Source: Apostichopus japonicus (Eukaryota > Echinodermata > Holothuroidea > Aspidochirotida > Stichopodidae). From it: a DNA stretch of 64,000 nt. Location of the stretch: the NCBI RefSeq assembly GCF_037975245.1, contig NC_092561.1:20087508-20151507 (forward strand). The letters are read 5' to 3'. Position 1 is the first letter of the stretch. Each line of letters opens with the position of its first letter. Made by a program: the position numbers and the translations under genes. The notes under the pieces were generated by a model, which was not told the DNA's origin, searched no databases, and was given only the letters and a program-made list of their open reading frames with translations. Below are positions 24,991 through 36,659 of this stretch, piece by piece.

Positions 24991-25652
24991 CAGGGATGTA
25001 AGTGCAGCCAAAAAAAACCCGGAAAACTATTCGGAGAAACCGGGGAAATGTCGTCCTAACGCATCCTACTCCTAGCTCTGAATACTTACGCACTATCGTT
25101 ATGTTAGGCTAGCTCAAAAGTATTAGCGCTCTAACACATCATACCCCTAGTTCTGACTACTTACACACTATAGTATCGTTATGTTAGGCTAGCTCCAAGT
25201 AACGAATACGTCGCAGCGAAATCCGGAATAAAAAACAGTCTCACATTTGAAAGCGATCACGAATATCGACTATCATATGCGTATCCCGTAGATTTACCCG
25301 CTCACAAATATCACAAGCGTTATTTCCGAAACTTATGTCGAGCACCAGCAGTTACGAATCAACGTGAATTAGGCAAGGTTTTTCAACGACATAAATGAGC
25401 TATGGCGATTTGAAGTTCGCACGTACGCAACGATGTTCACATGGCACACACAATGTTGTACAGTGCAATGCGATGTGTAACAGGAAATGGTATTTTGGTT
25501 GATCGATGAGTGAAAATTGAAGTTAGCTTGCTGCAACGGGCCAGGCATATTTGCCGCGTTGTGTATTTGATATTTGTACAATTTTGTGGAACTTTATTGG
25601 AATTAAAAAAAACCCCGGATTTCCGTAAAAATACGGAAGACTTACATCCCTG
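24991..25652. mobile_element. hAT-like MITE, CAGGGATGTAAGT ends
   Basis: 662 bp with inverted ends CAGGGATGTAAGT and ACTTACATCCCTG-type sequence, flanked by a 7-bp duplication TGGTTAT (24,984-24,990 and 25,653-25,659). Runs of A and CCGG follow the left end and are mirrored on the right. A direct repeat of about 83 bp (25,053-25,198, with GTTATGTTAGGCTAGCTC twice) lies inside. It is nested in the element at 22,934-26,016. Confidence 0.8.
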
Positions 25653-26239
25653 TGGTTATGGACTAGGCTAGGCCTAGTGTTACGAATCTTAGTTCATTGT
25701 ACTAGGCCTAGGTGAAGTACTCACATCTCAAAGTTTGTGACTGGAGTTCGCCTTCCAGTGAAGCCTGTTTACTTTTGCCTCCCATGTTTTCCTCCTATCT
25801 AGGTTTGTTGTGAATCTGAAAAGTTTTGAACCGTTTTCGGGACGATTTGAACAGCCCCACGCTGAACAGCCAGGCATTTTGTGATGGCAGCGCATATGCT
25901 GACTGCTCGAACGTACGTTGTTGCAGAATTAGTTGGCCCCAAAATGGTGCCATGAGGTCACGTGATCGAAAATTCCGGGACCCGAGTTGTCGCAACTCTC
26001 TCTATATAAGGCTCTGTTTTCACCCTCATGCCATATCGAAAACTACAACCAAATAAGGTGGCGCTGTTTAACTAAAATTAAACTTGTGCTAACAGCCTAA
26101 GCTACAACCTTAGCTATCCTAACATAATAATCTAGTCTTGAAGCTACATTTTATCCTGCCAGTTAAATGCTATCTTTCCCATCTTCCTAAATCCTTCTAT
26201 GTGCCTAATCATTTCAGTAAGTCATTCTGTTCCTCCCAA

Positions 26240-26350
26240 AAAAGGGTACTTTCCGCTGAAAAAAACGTTGTTTTCGGCTGACAAATTTGTTTGCGGGAAA
26301 AACACCGTTTTGTTTCAGCGGAATGTAACGTGTGCGGAAAATAACGGTAC
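26240..26350. repeat. Short hairpin repeat (CCGCTGAAA type)
   Basis: Contains CCGCTGAAAAAAACG and, inverted, CGTTTTGTTTCAGCGG, plus GTGCGGAAAATAACGG. It is shared in part with 16,620-16,670. It directly precedes the second copy of the dispersed repeat. Confidence 0.5.
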
Positions 26351-26361
26351 CCGTATTACTC

Positions 26362-26640
26362 TGCCACTGTGCGACAATGACAATCACTTCCTCTTTCCCA
26401 TATTATGTGGGTCTACGGTATTGGTATGTGAAAACTGCCAATTTTTACTACGCGCTAACCAATAGGGGTGCTCCGCTTAGGCAGTGTCCTGATGGTCCTT
26501 TTTGGCAGATGGCCCACCAACTAATTTGGTGTTAATGAAAACGCCCTGGTGTATACGCACATCATAATTATGTGCCGCTCTAGGGATTGTACAGCCACGG
26601 CCAATAAGCAATGTACCGAGGAACCGAAATTATATTGTTA
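26362..26640. repeat. Dispersed repeat, copy 2
   Basis: Matches 12,058-12,400 in the same orientation from ACTGTGCGACAATGAC to GGAACCGAAATTATATTG. Not coding. Confidence 0.75.
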
Positions 26641-28158
26641 AAAAAGAACTGAAAATATTCAATAAATAACGCTGAAAAAATGGATTTAAAAGGTCTAAAC
26701 TTACTTCTTAACAATACATGGAACTGATTGTCCAATTCCTGAAGTATTATCTTTTATCTTGTTAAAAAAGATTTCTATTATAATCTCACGTCCATCTTGT
26801 TTCGATTCCATTTTTATTGTAATATGGTAGAAGTTAGCAGTCACTTAAGCAAAAAGAATGTTGAGGGCAGCAATCCTAAGTGATTACTTGCAATAATAAA
26901 AGGTAACATATGTCATAATACAACAATTCCCTCAATAACTAGTTCGTTTGTCTGCATATCTTGATTAATAGTTCTTAATTTTATTCACGCTTCATTAATT
27001 AACTCAGTCGGCAAGGGGTTAGGAACCGGGGGGCTGGGGCGCTAGCCCCCCAGTGCAAAATACTGTATGGTGGGGCGGAAGTATCATTCCGCCCCCCCCC
27101 CCCCCGCTTCGCAAGTCAGAAAACCCCTTTTTCATTTCCAAATGAGAAAAATATCTCATTTGGAGCACCAAATTGCATCTAAGGCCAGGTGAAATGCAAA
27201 AATTTTTACAAAATGGAGTGGGTGTTGAAGTGTGCTACTGCATATTGCACCAAATTGCATCTGAGGCCACCTGGAAATGCAAAGAAATCAAAAGGGGAGG
27301 GGGACACCCCCTCCCCTTAGACCCCTCCCCCAGGCCGGTCATCAGTCTTCAGCCCCCCCCCCCCCCCACTCAAAAGTACCTTCTTACGCCACTGTCAGTC
27401 AGTATCCCAATGTATGAATGTCGTATCAACATGTGCGTACTTCACGTTTCCCGTATTTTGATGTAACATTTTAACACAGTGCTACCATATATAACATGTG
27501 TTGCTTTAAAACGCTCGACCCAATCCGCGAATACACGTTTAGTGATGTTACGAGTATAGTATTGCTTCTAATGTGCAAGCGATAACGCAGACGTCCGGTG
27601 GAAAATATACAAGAGATGGATTCCAAATCATCATATCATAAGACGGAAAACAGATATAAGGTTTGAAATAACATTTCTTTATATGAATTTACCCCAAATC
27701 AGGCTATGCTAGGCTACCGTAAAGCTAACAAGAGTATTGCCTAGACTAGGCTACTGTAGCCTATACTGTATATGTCAGGCCTTACGTAAAGTGTGTAAAT
27801 TGTAAATGTCAAATATGGTATTACCGTTACTTGTATTGCGGACATCTACAAATAACGGGATGACGTGACTTTTATATAGTTGGATGTTAGTATCTTTTAA
27901 GGCCAATTGTTATATGAAACCATATATGTTCTTGAACAATGCTTTACAACTTGAGATTTTGGTACTACCTGTAATTTAGAATCCGTACCATTCATTAAAA
28001 CCCCTAACCATATTCCCTACTTCCTAACCCTATTCCCTACTTCCTAAACCTAATTCCTAGCCCCTAGTAAGCTTTCCCATTCATACAGTATGGTATGGAT
28101 TCTAAAGTTAGGCCGAGATTTTACTCAGAGTCATACTTCAAAGCAAGTTTTCAGTACT
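26641..28158. other. No gene; C/G homopolymers and short repeats
   Basis: Contains poly-C tracts near 27,100 and 27,355, a small direct repeat AAATTGCATCT(A/G)AGGCCA (about 27,170 and 27,250), and a set of CCTA-rich near-repeats at 27,998-28,070 flanked by inverted ATCCGTACCAT / ATGGTATGGAT. I see no exon. Confidence 0.5.
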
Positions 28159-29113
28159 GGGTCATTCTGTGTCAAATCACGGATGGCTGTTGCTGCACCC
28201 TTTCCAAAAATTCCCAAATTTATTTTATGATTGAACCACCATAAAATAAGCATATTCTGAAAATTTCAGTTGCATTGCTTTAAAATTGGCCGATTTAAAA
28301 TTCTTTGAAATTCCGCAATTTGTCACCACCATGGCATTTTGGCATTTTCTTGACTTTTGAGGTCTCATTTCTCAGCAATTAAACATTCTACTACCTTTCT
28401 ATTACAGATGCCTACAGAGTCTAACCCATAGAACAGGAAAAGAAAAAATTAGGTTACAAAAATATTGTCTTGTGGAGTTAGGTCAACTTAAAAGTGTCAA
28501 AATATTTGATTTTTGTACTTTTCACTAAAAAATGTGCTATTGTTAGTTATGAATTGTTCCTAAACCATTGCTTCAGGGTACTTGATTCTTTCAGAGGTTA
28601 TTATGTCTGGTACAATCATTACTAAATATTGATTACAACGCTTTCCTATAATATATATGCAAGTTGTGCAACTCTAAAGTTGCTATTTCATGCTGCGATT
28701 CAGCATGAGGTAGGGGTTTTGATGCCAATTTTTTACCAAAGTAACCATGTTAGAGCTGTCAGGGTTTATACTTTATTAAAGAGGTTATGAAATGAAAAAA
28801 AAAAAATCTTTATCATCGTATTCTGTACACTCGTAGCTTTCCAATGATACCCAATTTGTGTCAAACGAAGCTTGCATTCTCGAGGAATAAACGATCAAAA
28901 ATTCGAGGGTAATAAAAACTTTCTAAAAATTGTTGTATTTACGGTAACGCGGCGTGACGTCAGTCGAGGAACTCAGCTCACTTCCGAGACGCTATGTTTA
29001 CATTCTTAAACGTCTGAGAATACACACCATTACACTGTTGCATTGCTCCGTAGTAATTGAGATTTAGTGTTTGGAGTTTGTTTTTACGTAAATTTATCTC
29101 GTAAATGTTAAAA

Positions 29114-29230
29114 ATGCCGAGCCGATATGTGGTATCAGGTTGCTCCACCACAAGTAAAGACGGAGTTCTACTGCAAGCTTTTCCAAAAGATGACAAAATC
29201 GAAGAATTTGAACACGACTCGCTCAAAACA
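29114..29230 (+). pseudogene. THAP zinc-finger N-terminus fragment
   Basis: The frame MPSRYVVSGCSTTSKDGV then a FPKDDK motif matches the first third of a THAP domain, a C2CH DNA-binding finger that sits at a protein N-terminus. The first zinc Cys is replaced by Tyr, and the rest of the domain (the Trp, C..H and AVPTIF-type end) is not found downstream. It lies in the core of the foldback element and is probably a broken transposase or captured gene. Confidence 0.6.
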
Positions 29231-29709
29231 CTACACATACACAACGTTACGAGTGCCTGTAGGCCTATACTGTTGCCAAATTACTTGTTATGACCATAGC
29301 CTAGGCCTCCTCGTTACAGCAAATGACGATTTTTTTATGGTTACCTAATATTTCGCACAAATTTTAAAGCCAGTTGGTTTAAGAACAATCAATACTAGAT
29401 CTGCAAGTTTTCTTTTGTGGTAAAACTGGCGTTGTGTTGCGATTTTACGTAACAGTTGGATGATACAATTACACTGGCTAGCCTGTTATACAACGTCTAT
29501 TAGTTAGGTCTAGACCCCATGTTACCACTACTAGTACTATAGGGTTGCAATGTACAGAATGTCACATTTTCCTTGCACTGTAAGACACAAAATTCTAGAA
29601 GCTTCGCTACGAAGTTAAGTAGCAGGATCATCGACATTCGAGATAATTTAAATCATACGATGGTCTTAATAACGGTGGTTTTGTTTATGCTCAACCAACC
29701 AGTTTCGGT

Positions 29710-29947
29710 TCAGGGTCGTCCAACCGTTTTGCTCGGGGACTTCGATCGGCAGCGACGCGTCTCGGCCACCGGGATCGTTTTACAATTCTTCTGCAAGGGG
29801 CTAAATTGATAGGGAAAAACATCGATATTATCTTCATCACCCTCGAAAACTATTTCCTCCTCTTCTTCCTCAAGAAAATAATTTTCGTCAAAGCTTACGA
29901 ATGTCCTGAGAGATTTCCTCTGAATCGGAAGATTCGGGAGAAGACAT
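29710..29947 (-). pseudogene. Acidic protein fragment with PYQF motif
   Basis: On the minus strand an ATG at 29,947 opens MSSPESSDSEEISQDI. After a frameshift near 29,898 a second frame gives a Glu-rich run, EGDEDNIDVFPYQFSPL, and a basic segment up to a stop at 29,710. The layout, an acidic N-terminus and then a PY(Q/R)F.P motif, resembles proteins often found in multicopy in aquatic invertebrate genomes. The family is not certain. The frameshift suggests a pseudogene. Confidence 0.35.
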
Positions 29948-30182
29948 TTTCAATTGATGAGAAGAGTGTTGTGGTTACATGTAGTAAACTGTGTAACGCC
30001 GTATCGGTAAACAGCGGGGAGTCGGCTTTGGCTGAAATGGTTCCTTTGATGACGTCAGATGAACTGCGGTGGGCAGCTTTGCTTTTTTTTACGAGTGGCA
30101 GCTCGAGAGGTCTCTGGGGAATACTTTGACAGCGAATTTCTGGCGTTTGAAGCCGTATTTACGGAAAGTTGTGCATGGATGG

Positions 30183-31673
30183 CAGGGTTCGCAGGTTTCT
30201 TCCGGGGGTGGAAAAAACCGCGGAATAAACCGCAGTTTTTTCCACTCGGAAGAAATAGGTTTCTTCCAGTTTCTTCCGGACAAAATGGAAGAAACTCAGT
30301 TTTTGGGGAAAAACTGTTGATAAAGTTTCATAACAACCTGCAATGATTTCTAACTATGTAATAAATGGACAAGAAGCAATATAGTGTCATCTAGGTAGTC
30401 TATATCTAGGTTTGGAGCACATGATCTGCTTCCAGCATATACTGTACACAATATTGTAGTACTGTAGGCTACTAGCATTGGACAATTCAGGGAACAACTA
30501 TGGGCAAGCAATATTTTGCAGACCAGAATGGTCCTGATTATAGCCCAGTTCTTAGTTAAAAACTGTGTTCCCTGGAAACTAGTGTAGGCCTACTACAATG
30601 CACACTCATTACTACTATTACATTGACCACTATGACCATAGGTTTCAATCCTACTCCTGAAGCCTGAGTGCATGGGCCAATCCAGGTTAATCATTCATAC
30701 TGTACAGTATGGCCAGTTATGCAATTCTGGTTGATGGGGGCATCGCGAGATGATAAGTAGTCCTTCCATATTTTGATCTATAAGCAACATCTTTTGGTGT
30801 AGAAAAACAACCCAAAATTATAATCAAAACAAAAACAAAATCATATTTTGATGGTTTCAATGGTATGCATTTCAGTCAGATGGTTTAATCTGAAGAAGAT
30901 CCGGAAATATTTGGACAAGTCGACATGTCTCAAAATTGCAAATGCCATGATTTTCTCTCATATGGACTATTGCAATGGTCTTTTTATCAACCTCCCGGCC
31001 TCCACACTTCATCCCCTACAAAGGATCCAAAATTACACGGCTAAAATTATTCTCGGCAGATCAAAATATGATAGTGCCTCCGCAGCATTGAAGGAGCTGC
31101 ACATCCTCCCCGTCAATGTCAGTGCCGAGTACGAGATCCTCCTCCTCGTTTATAAGTGTATACATAATTCAGCACCAGCTTATCTGTCCGAGTTGCTGGA
31201 AATTAAGACACCTGGTCGTTCAACACGCTCGTCAAAGGGCATCCTTCTCAAGGTTCCTTTCACACGCCGCAAATGTTTCGCAGGCCGCTCTTTCAGCGTC
31301 ACTGGCCCTAGACTTTGGAACGCTCTCCCCGTCGACACAAGAAATTCGAAGACCATCAGAACTTTTAAAGCTGCTTTAAAGACTCATTTATTTAAGAAAT
31401 CGTTTTTATAATTGTTTTGTTTGTTCAGCGCCATTGAGTGTTTTTTACAGTAATGTGCGCTTTACCAAGTGTTACCACCTTAACCCTTAAACTATTTGTC
31501 TCTTTATCATGTATGTGGGTTGTGCTGCGTATATGCCAATTTTCACAGTTTCTTCCGGTTTCTTCCGGTTTCTTCCAGTTTTTTCCGGAAGAAACCCGGA
31601 AGAAACAGGTTTCTTCCAGTTTCTTCCACGTCCCCGGAAGAAATAGGTTTCTTCCGGAAGAAACCGAACCCTG
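30183..31673. mobile_element. hAT-like element, CAGGGTTCG ends, nested
   Basis: Inverted ends CAGGGTTCG, followed by repeated TTTCTTCCGG on both sides, with a perfect 8-bp duplication ATGGATGG (30,175-30,182 and 31,674-31,681). It carries a non-LTR retrotransposon fragment and is itself inside the foldback element. Confidence 0.85.
30848..31411 (+). pseudogene. Non-LTR retrotransposon (CR1/L2-type) reverse transcriptase, C-terminal fragment
   Basis: The frame from about 30,885 reads LKKIRKYLDKSTCLKIANAM, SHMDYCNGL, LHPLQRIQN.TAKII, a LHILPV..R-like segment, ..LLVYKC, APAYLSELL, PGRSTRSS and a final FSVTGPRLWNALPVDTR with FKAALKTHLF. This is the typical thumb and C-terminal end of CR1/L2/Jockey-type LINE proteins, which copy element RNA at the target site. 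The catalytic reverse transcriptase core and endonuclease are missing, as in a 5'-truncated insertion. The C-terminal frame is intact, so the insertion may be fairly young. Confidence 0.85.
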
Positions 31674-33269
31674 ATGGATGGTGTTGTAGTAATGTAGATA
31701 AACCATTCTAAGACATGAAAATTTTTCATTTCATAACCTCTTTAATGAGTATAAAGTTCTTACACATTAACAATTTTCAGGGTTCTAGCTGTTCTCAATA
31801 TTAATTTATGAAGTTGTTAAGTTGCTCAGATGTACAAAAGAGGTCGTTTTTGACGGCCAATAACTCAAAACGCGTCAAATTAAAATTGGCATCAAAACCC
31901 CTACCTCATGCTGAATCGCAGCATGAAATAGCAACTTTAGAGTTGCACAACTTGCATATACATTATAGGAAAGCGTTGTAATCAACATTTTGTAATGATT
32001 GTACCAGACATAATAACCTCTGAAAGAATCAAGTACCCTGAAGCAATGGTTTAGGAACAATTCATCACTAAAAATAGCACATTTTTTAGTGAAAAGTACA
32101 AAAATCAAATATTTTGACACTTTTAAGTTGACCTAACTCCACAAGACAATATTTTTGTAGCCTAATTTTTTCTTTTCCTGTTCTATGGGTTAGACTCTGT
32201 AGGCATCTGTAATAGAAAGGTAGTAGAATGTTTAATTGCTGAGAAATGAGACCTCAAAAGTCAAGAAAATGCCAAAATGCCATGGTGGCGACAAATTGCA
32301 GAATTTCAAAGAATTTTAAATCGGCCAATAATAAAGCAATACAACTGAAATTTTCAGAATATGCTTATTTTATGGTAGTCCACTCATACAATAAATTTGG
32401 GAATTTTTCAAAGATGTCGAACTACAACATACCCCAAAATTTGGTGATTTGATATGGAATGACCCTACTAGGCCCTAGGTCACCATCCTATAGGCTTATT
32501 ATATATTTAAGTAATGCCCGGTTTGCCATACCTTAAAACTTAACTATTCACACTAGGTTACCAGAACCTCATAGTATTTTTTATTATTAAATGCAGCTTT
32601 CACCAGGATACTCAAATATATCATGAGTTAACCTAGGTGTTTATTTTATTTATTTATTTGTTTTGCCACAAAAGTACAAAGTGGAGGGAAGTCTTCCATT
32701 AAGCTCAAAAGCTTAACAATGTGGAACACTCCCTGAAGAAAGAAAAGAAAAGAACAAAAATATATACTGTATGTATAAATACATATATATAAATACAAAT
32801 TAAATGTTCAATTTATATAGTAATTACAAACAGGTGTTTGGGGTATTTCTCTATGAATTTACAGTAGGCTATGAATTATTTAGGAGATTCTGTTTTCATT
32901 ATTTCACAGTTTGAAAGTTTCACCGAGCGGATTTCAAGTATCAACGTTGATGTCATTCGGCGGGGTACCCGAGCCACCGATGAGCTGAATGAGGTAGGCC
33001 TGCTGCACATGAGATACATGCATTAACTTGGATGGGCTACTGTTACTTTCGGGACCCATTACTGTAGTTTCCTCCCAGGCTGAAAAACCTTAGTGTCCTC
33101 CCCTAAATTTTTAGTCTCCTCCCGTAAATCATATGGGAGGAAAATAACAGTTTTAGGGGAGGATGTACAGGAGATGTCTCTACTGTATTACACTGTATTT
33201 ACAGGCATTAACTGTATTTCATGGGTTAGTACTATATTCCTACAAGGCCACAATCAATTTTAAGAGCAA

Positions 33270-33650
33270 CATAGCGGTGTGGTTGAAGGCAGTGGACTTG
33301 TGATCCAAGGCTTTCAGGTTTGAGAACTGACCAGATCATTACATTGTGTCGTTGGCCAAACACTTTATCTTAAATTGCCTCTTTTCACCAAAGTGTGTGA
33401 ACTGGCACCCTGGAGGTAACTTGTAAGTATAGTTGCATGTGCTGGTTTTCGGCTGCACCCTATGCGAAGTCCCCCGGGGTACACCTAGATGTGGTATTGC
33501 CTTAGGAGGGATTGTTTAAATTGGGCATTCTTCGGTGTGTGGGTGTGACAACATACCAACGACCAGGTGTTAAGTTGTAAAGTTTTGTGAGGGAGCCTTG
33601 GCCTGAAACAAGACTGAAAACCTTCAACTTTAACTTTATCTTTACTTCAA
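33270..33650 (+). mobile_element. tRNA-derived SINE-like element
   Basis: TAGCGGTGTGGTTGAAGGC resembles an A box and TTTCAGGTTTGAGAACTG a degenerate B box. These are followed by TGGCCAAACACTTTATCTT, a phrase typical of tRNA-derived SINE bodies in marine invertebrates. It sits in the first intron of the UTP20-like fragment. Ends were not determined. Confidence 0.5.
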
Positions 33651-35804
33651 ATGATGAACATTGTAGAGGTACAGTAACATTTACAAGGGCAACTCATATC
33701 GGCTTAAAATATAACATTCGGTTAAAATGTATAAGCAGTAAATGCATCTGAGTTTGGCTTCTTTCACATATTTTATTTTTCTGAGAATAATTTAAAAGGT
33801 AATAAATAATGTTTGATAATCACTCCAAATATAAATGTATATTTGAACCTTTGATTTTAGTTTTCAGTTCTGTAATTGTCTGTTCTTTCTTATTCTTCAG
33901 GATGGAGATTCATATTTTGTAGTAGGGTTAGCAAAATGGTCTGACTTCAATTGCACTCAAGACTTTGGTGAGTTGGCTGCAAAAGCTGCACATGGTATTC
34001 ATACAGTAGCAGGGTTGGTTTGAGTTAGTAAATTTATCCTCTGAGATTTGTTGTATTCAGAAGGTTGGTGAGTTTCGCAAGTTGTGCTTTAGTCATATAT
34101 AATAAGTTTAAGGCTTACCTTACAAATTCTAGTTCACTGGTCCAGGGGCATAGCTAGACTTTTTCTATGGAAGGTGGGGGGGGCAATGCTTTTCTAGGGG
34201 GGCTACCATTTAATCTATTTTCCAAAAAGAAAAACATTTCCTGACAATTGTTTTTTTTTTGGGGGGGTGGGGTCTAGTTCCCCCTCTCCATGGTTACACC
34301 ACTGCGCTGGTCTATCCTCTACACATGCATGATATGGTTGTTTTAAATGTGTACTGTACAGTACTTGGGGTTTTGGTAGGTTTCAAATGTCATCTTTTCT
34401 CAATATGAATATCCTAGGGTACTGTATGCCTGGGCTTAGCGAATAACAGTTCACTGTTTTCAACAACAAAGACAGAATACCTTTGAACTATTCTTTGAAA
34501 TGATTCCTTTTGACATTCTTTATGTAGTAAAATGTTGATCCCTTCACTTCTTGGACAAAGGTGTCTTGCATACTTTAATCCTCAAGTCTCCAGTGGCACC
34601 TAAATGGTTTATTTAAACCGTAAAGTTATGCGCCGTTTTATTTCTGTGGTAAAAAAGTACCATCCTCCTTTTTGCAGTCAACTTTACACGGGAGGTTTCA
34701 TTCAACATTCGGAACTTCGCACAACTTGTTCACCATGAGGCCGATTGTTTGTCGCTGTTGAAGAAGCATTTGAAGATCAGATCAAGCTTAGCGTACCTAC
34801 CGCTGTTGGAGTAAGTACTATCATTGAAACAATAGATACTTTACATGATCACACAGTGCAGTACTTACAGATGTGTTTTCTTTTTGTTTCTGTATGTGCA
34901 AAAAGGAATATTTGGTATTCAAGATAGTTGCTAAGTAACGACATCCCAGATCCAGCTTGAATTTCTATTTCACCAGGTGTTATCCTCTTTGTTCCATTTT
35001 CTGAAGTAAGAAAGAGTTTATTTCCCAAAATTTATGTCTCCTTGAAACAACCATATTCAAAGTTCAAAGAAAAAGTGATTGAGGTACTCCGGGAATAAAT
35101 CTTCAAACTTTGTGCTGCAGTTTTTGAAGGCTCTGAAATTTGTGTCTAACTACTGTAAGTGCTAAGTTTCCTATGTAAAGAAAATATGTTACATAAATAC
35201 AGTAGATCTCTGGACTTTGCATTTTACATAGTATTTTGCCATGAATTATTTCCCCAAGGTAGACTTCCATCTATTAGCAAGGAATGTTTCTCCATGAGTG
35301 TCATATTGCACGGTCAAAGAATATATGCTTCTCATGGTCAATGTTTTGGAGTACTCTATGATACTGCGTGATGTATGTATGATGTGTGATGTCGCTACAT
35401 AAAGATATTAGAAAATTTTGGGCTAACTTTGTCACATTGCCCAGGTCCTGAGCGTGCTTTTCAGAGTCTTGGGAAATCTAAGAATACTTAATCACTCTAT
35501 GATACTATGATATTATAACTGCAGTGCAGATATTGTGGACGACGTTATGAGAACAGATTTTGATTTGACTTTATCTTCATTTTCTTCTACTTCTTCTTCT
35601 TAGTTTGGTGGTTCAAATTGCTCAAGATCTCCAAAAGGACATGTACCCTCACTTCCGAGAGTTTTTTCTCATCATTGTTGACTTGTTGGACACCCAAGAT
35701 ACTGATCAATTGAGGCCGCTTTCAGACACTGGGCTACCTCTTCAAGTTTCTATGGCGATAGCTTTTTGCAGTTTGGAATAGGTCTAGAGAATTTGGTTCC
35801 TGGT

Positions 35805-35872
35805 TAGGTTTTGAACCGAGAACCCAGATCACCTTAGGTAGACACTCTACCACTAGATACTATCATGATACT
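35805..35872 (-). mobile_element. tRNA-like sequence, SINE or tRNA pseudogene
   Basis: On the minus strand TAGTGGTAGAGTGTC fits an A box and GGTTCAAAACC a B box about 40 bases later, the spacing of a tRNA. The anticodon arm and acceptor pairing are poor, so this is a tRNA-derived element rather than a functional tRNA. It immediately follows the damaged fourth UTP20 exon. Confidence 0.45.
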
Positions 35873-36659
35873 GACTTCAAAAGTGCCGATGCTAAGTTTA
35901 TCCTGTGCATAAACATTAACAATGTTATCATGATTTGTCACTCTCATTTAGGGTAAAACACAAAAACCCATCAAAACAGTCTCATTTAGATCAATTGAAC
36001 TCTGATATATAACAGTAAATACTCGTTAATTTCCTTAAAACAAAAACTAGTCGCTTCTTTTATACTAAAAATGATCCATTTTATGAATCAAGTACTATTT
36101 GTTCTAAAACTGCAATCAATTATGATGATTTTTTTGCTCCCCACCTTGAAATCTTTTAGTTTTTACTCAGTATTGCTCACCAGTGACAGGAAGCAACACA
36201 TCCAGCGGTTTGCAGCGGACAGCTTTGCATAAATGATGAGGAAAGTGAAAACCCAAGATGACTTTTTCGAGTTCCTTTTCAAAGATCTTACAAAGAATCC
36301 AGATGTAAGTAGAATACATTCAGACTTCCTTCATTCCTTCGACTCATTCACGATGTAGTTCACGTAAGTGTGGTTATGACATATTTTTTTCCATTTTTTT
36401 TTATTATTAGTTGAAGCTCCATCTCAGTGAGTAGCAAAATGGCTTTGTTTATCTCAAAATCCTTCTAAAACAGACCCTTATGCACCGTCATTGCATATTC
36501 ATGTGTAAATTCTGGGCATTGGTTGTTTGGCAATTAACTTGTTGCTGCAGTGAGCCATATGTTGCAATGCACACCTGTATATAGTATCTATCCTATGTAT
36601 GTTTATGTATGTATCATAGCAACATTACATTACTTCCAATAATCTGCAGAAAAATGTGA

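Larger units (their letters stand above)
22934..26016. mobile_element. hAT-like element, 3.1 kb, CAGAGCC ends
   Basis: Inverted ends start CAGAGCCTTATATAGAGAGA on both sides and continue through GTTGCGACAACT. The perfect 8-bp target duplication is TTTTCACC (22,926-22,933 and 26,017-26,024). Inside are an ATTACGATTAC-rich patch, a second hAT-like MITE (24,991-25,652) and no recognisable transposase. The second pair of matching motifs, the GGCCCC(A)AAATGG block, lies just inside both ends. Confidence 0.8.
28159..32465. mobile_element. Long-armed foldback DNA transposon, GGGTCATTC ends, copy 2
   Basis: The left end GGGTCATTCTGTGTCAAATC and the right end (inverted) GGGTCATTCC are related to the element at 17,371-20,981. 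The 4-bp duplication is TACT (28,155-28,158 and 32,466-32,469). Arms are inverted repeats of about 640-750 bp: 28,159-28,800 pairs with about 31,716-32,465, with high similarity. The core holds a THAP-like fragment, a decayed acidic-protein fragment on the minus strand and a nested hAT element carrying a LINE fragment. THAP domains occur in some DNA-transposon transposases, so the THAP fragment may be a transposase relic; this is inference. Confidence 0.85.
32910..36304 (+). pseudogene. utp20: UTP20-like 5' gene fragment, disrupted
   Basis: Five plus-strand exons with good GT-AG sites and consistent phases: 32,910-32,993 (FTERISSINVDVIRR), 33,901-33,967 (VVGLAKWSDFN), 34,678-34,810 (FAQLVHHEAD, then SLLKKHLKIRSSLAYLPLL), 35,604 to about 35,757 (VVQIAQDLQKDMYPHFREFF) and 36,171-36,304 (HIQRFAADSFA, then MMRKVKTQDDFFEFLFKDL). 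In order these match the N-terminal region of UTP20/DRIM, a very large HEAT-repeat nucleolar protein of the small-subunit processome needed for 18S rRNA maturation. The fourth exon needs a frame change near 35,716 to continue as FQTLGYLFKFLWR and then meets a stop with no donor. The fifth has an in-frame TAA at 36,230. The initiator exon and the remaining roughly 90 percent of the gene are absent. Assembly indels could explain one lesion but hardly all. Confidence 0.8.

Noticed and set aside
24689-25093. Minus-strand frame of 134 codons
   Set aside because: It crosses the boundary of the MITE at 24,991 and has no domain or splice support.
30089-30283. Several overlapping frames around TTTCTTCCGG repeats
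   Set aside because: They span the left end of the nested hAT element and read through its terminal repeat; not a gene.
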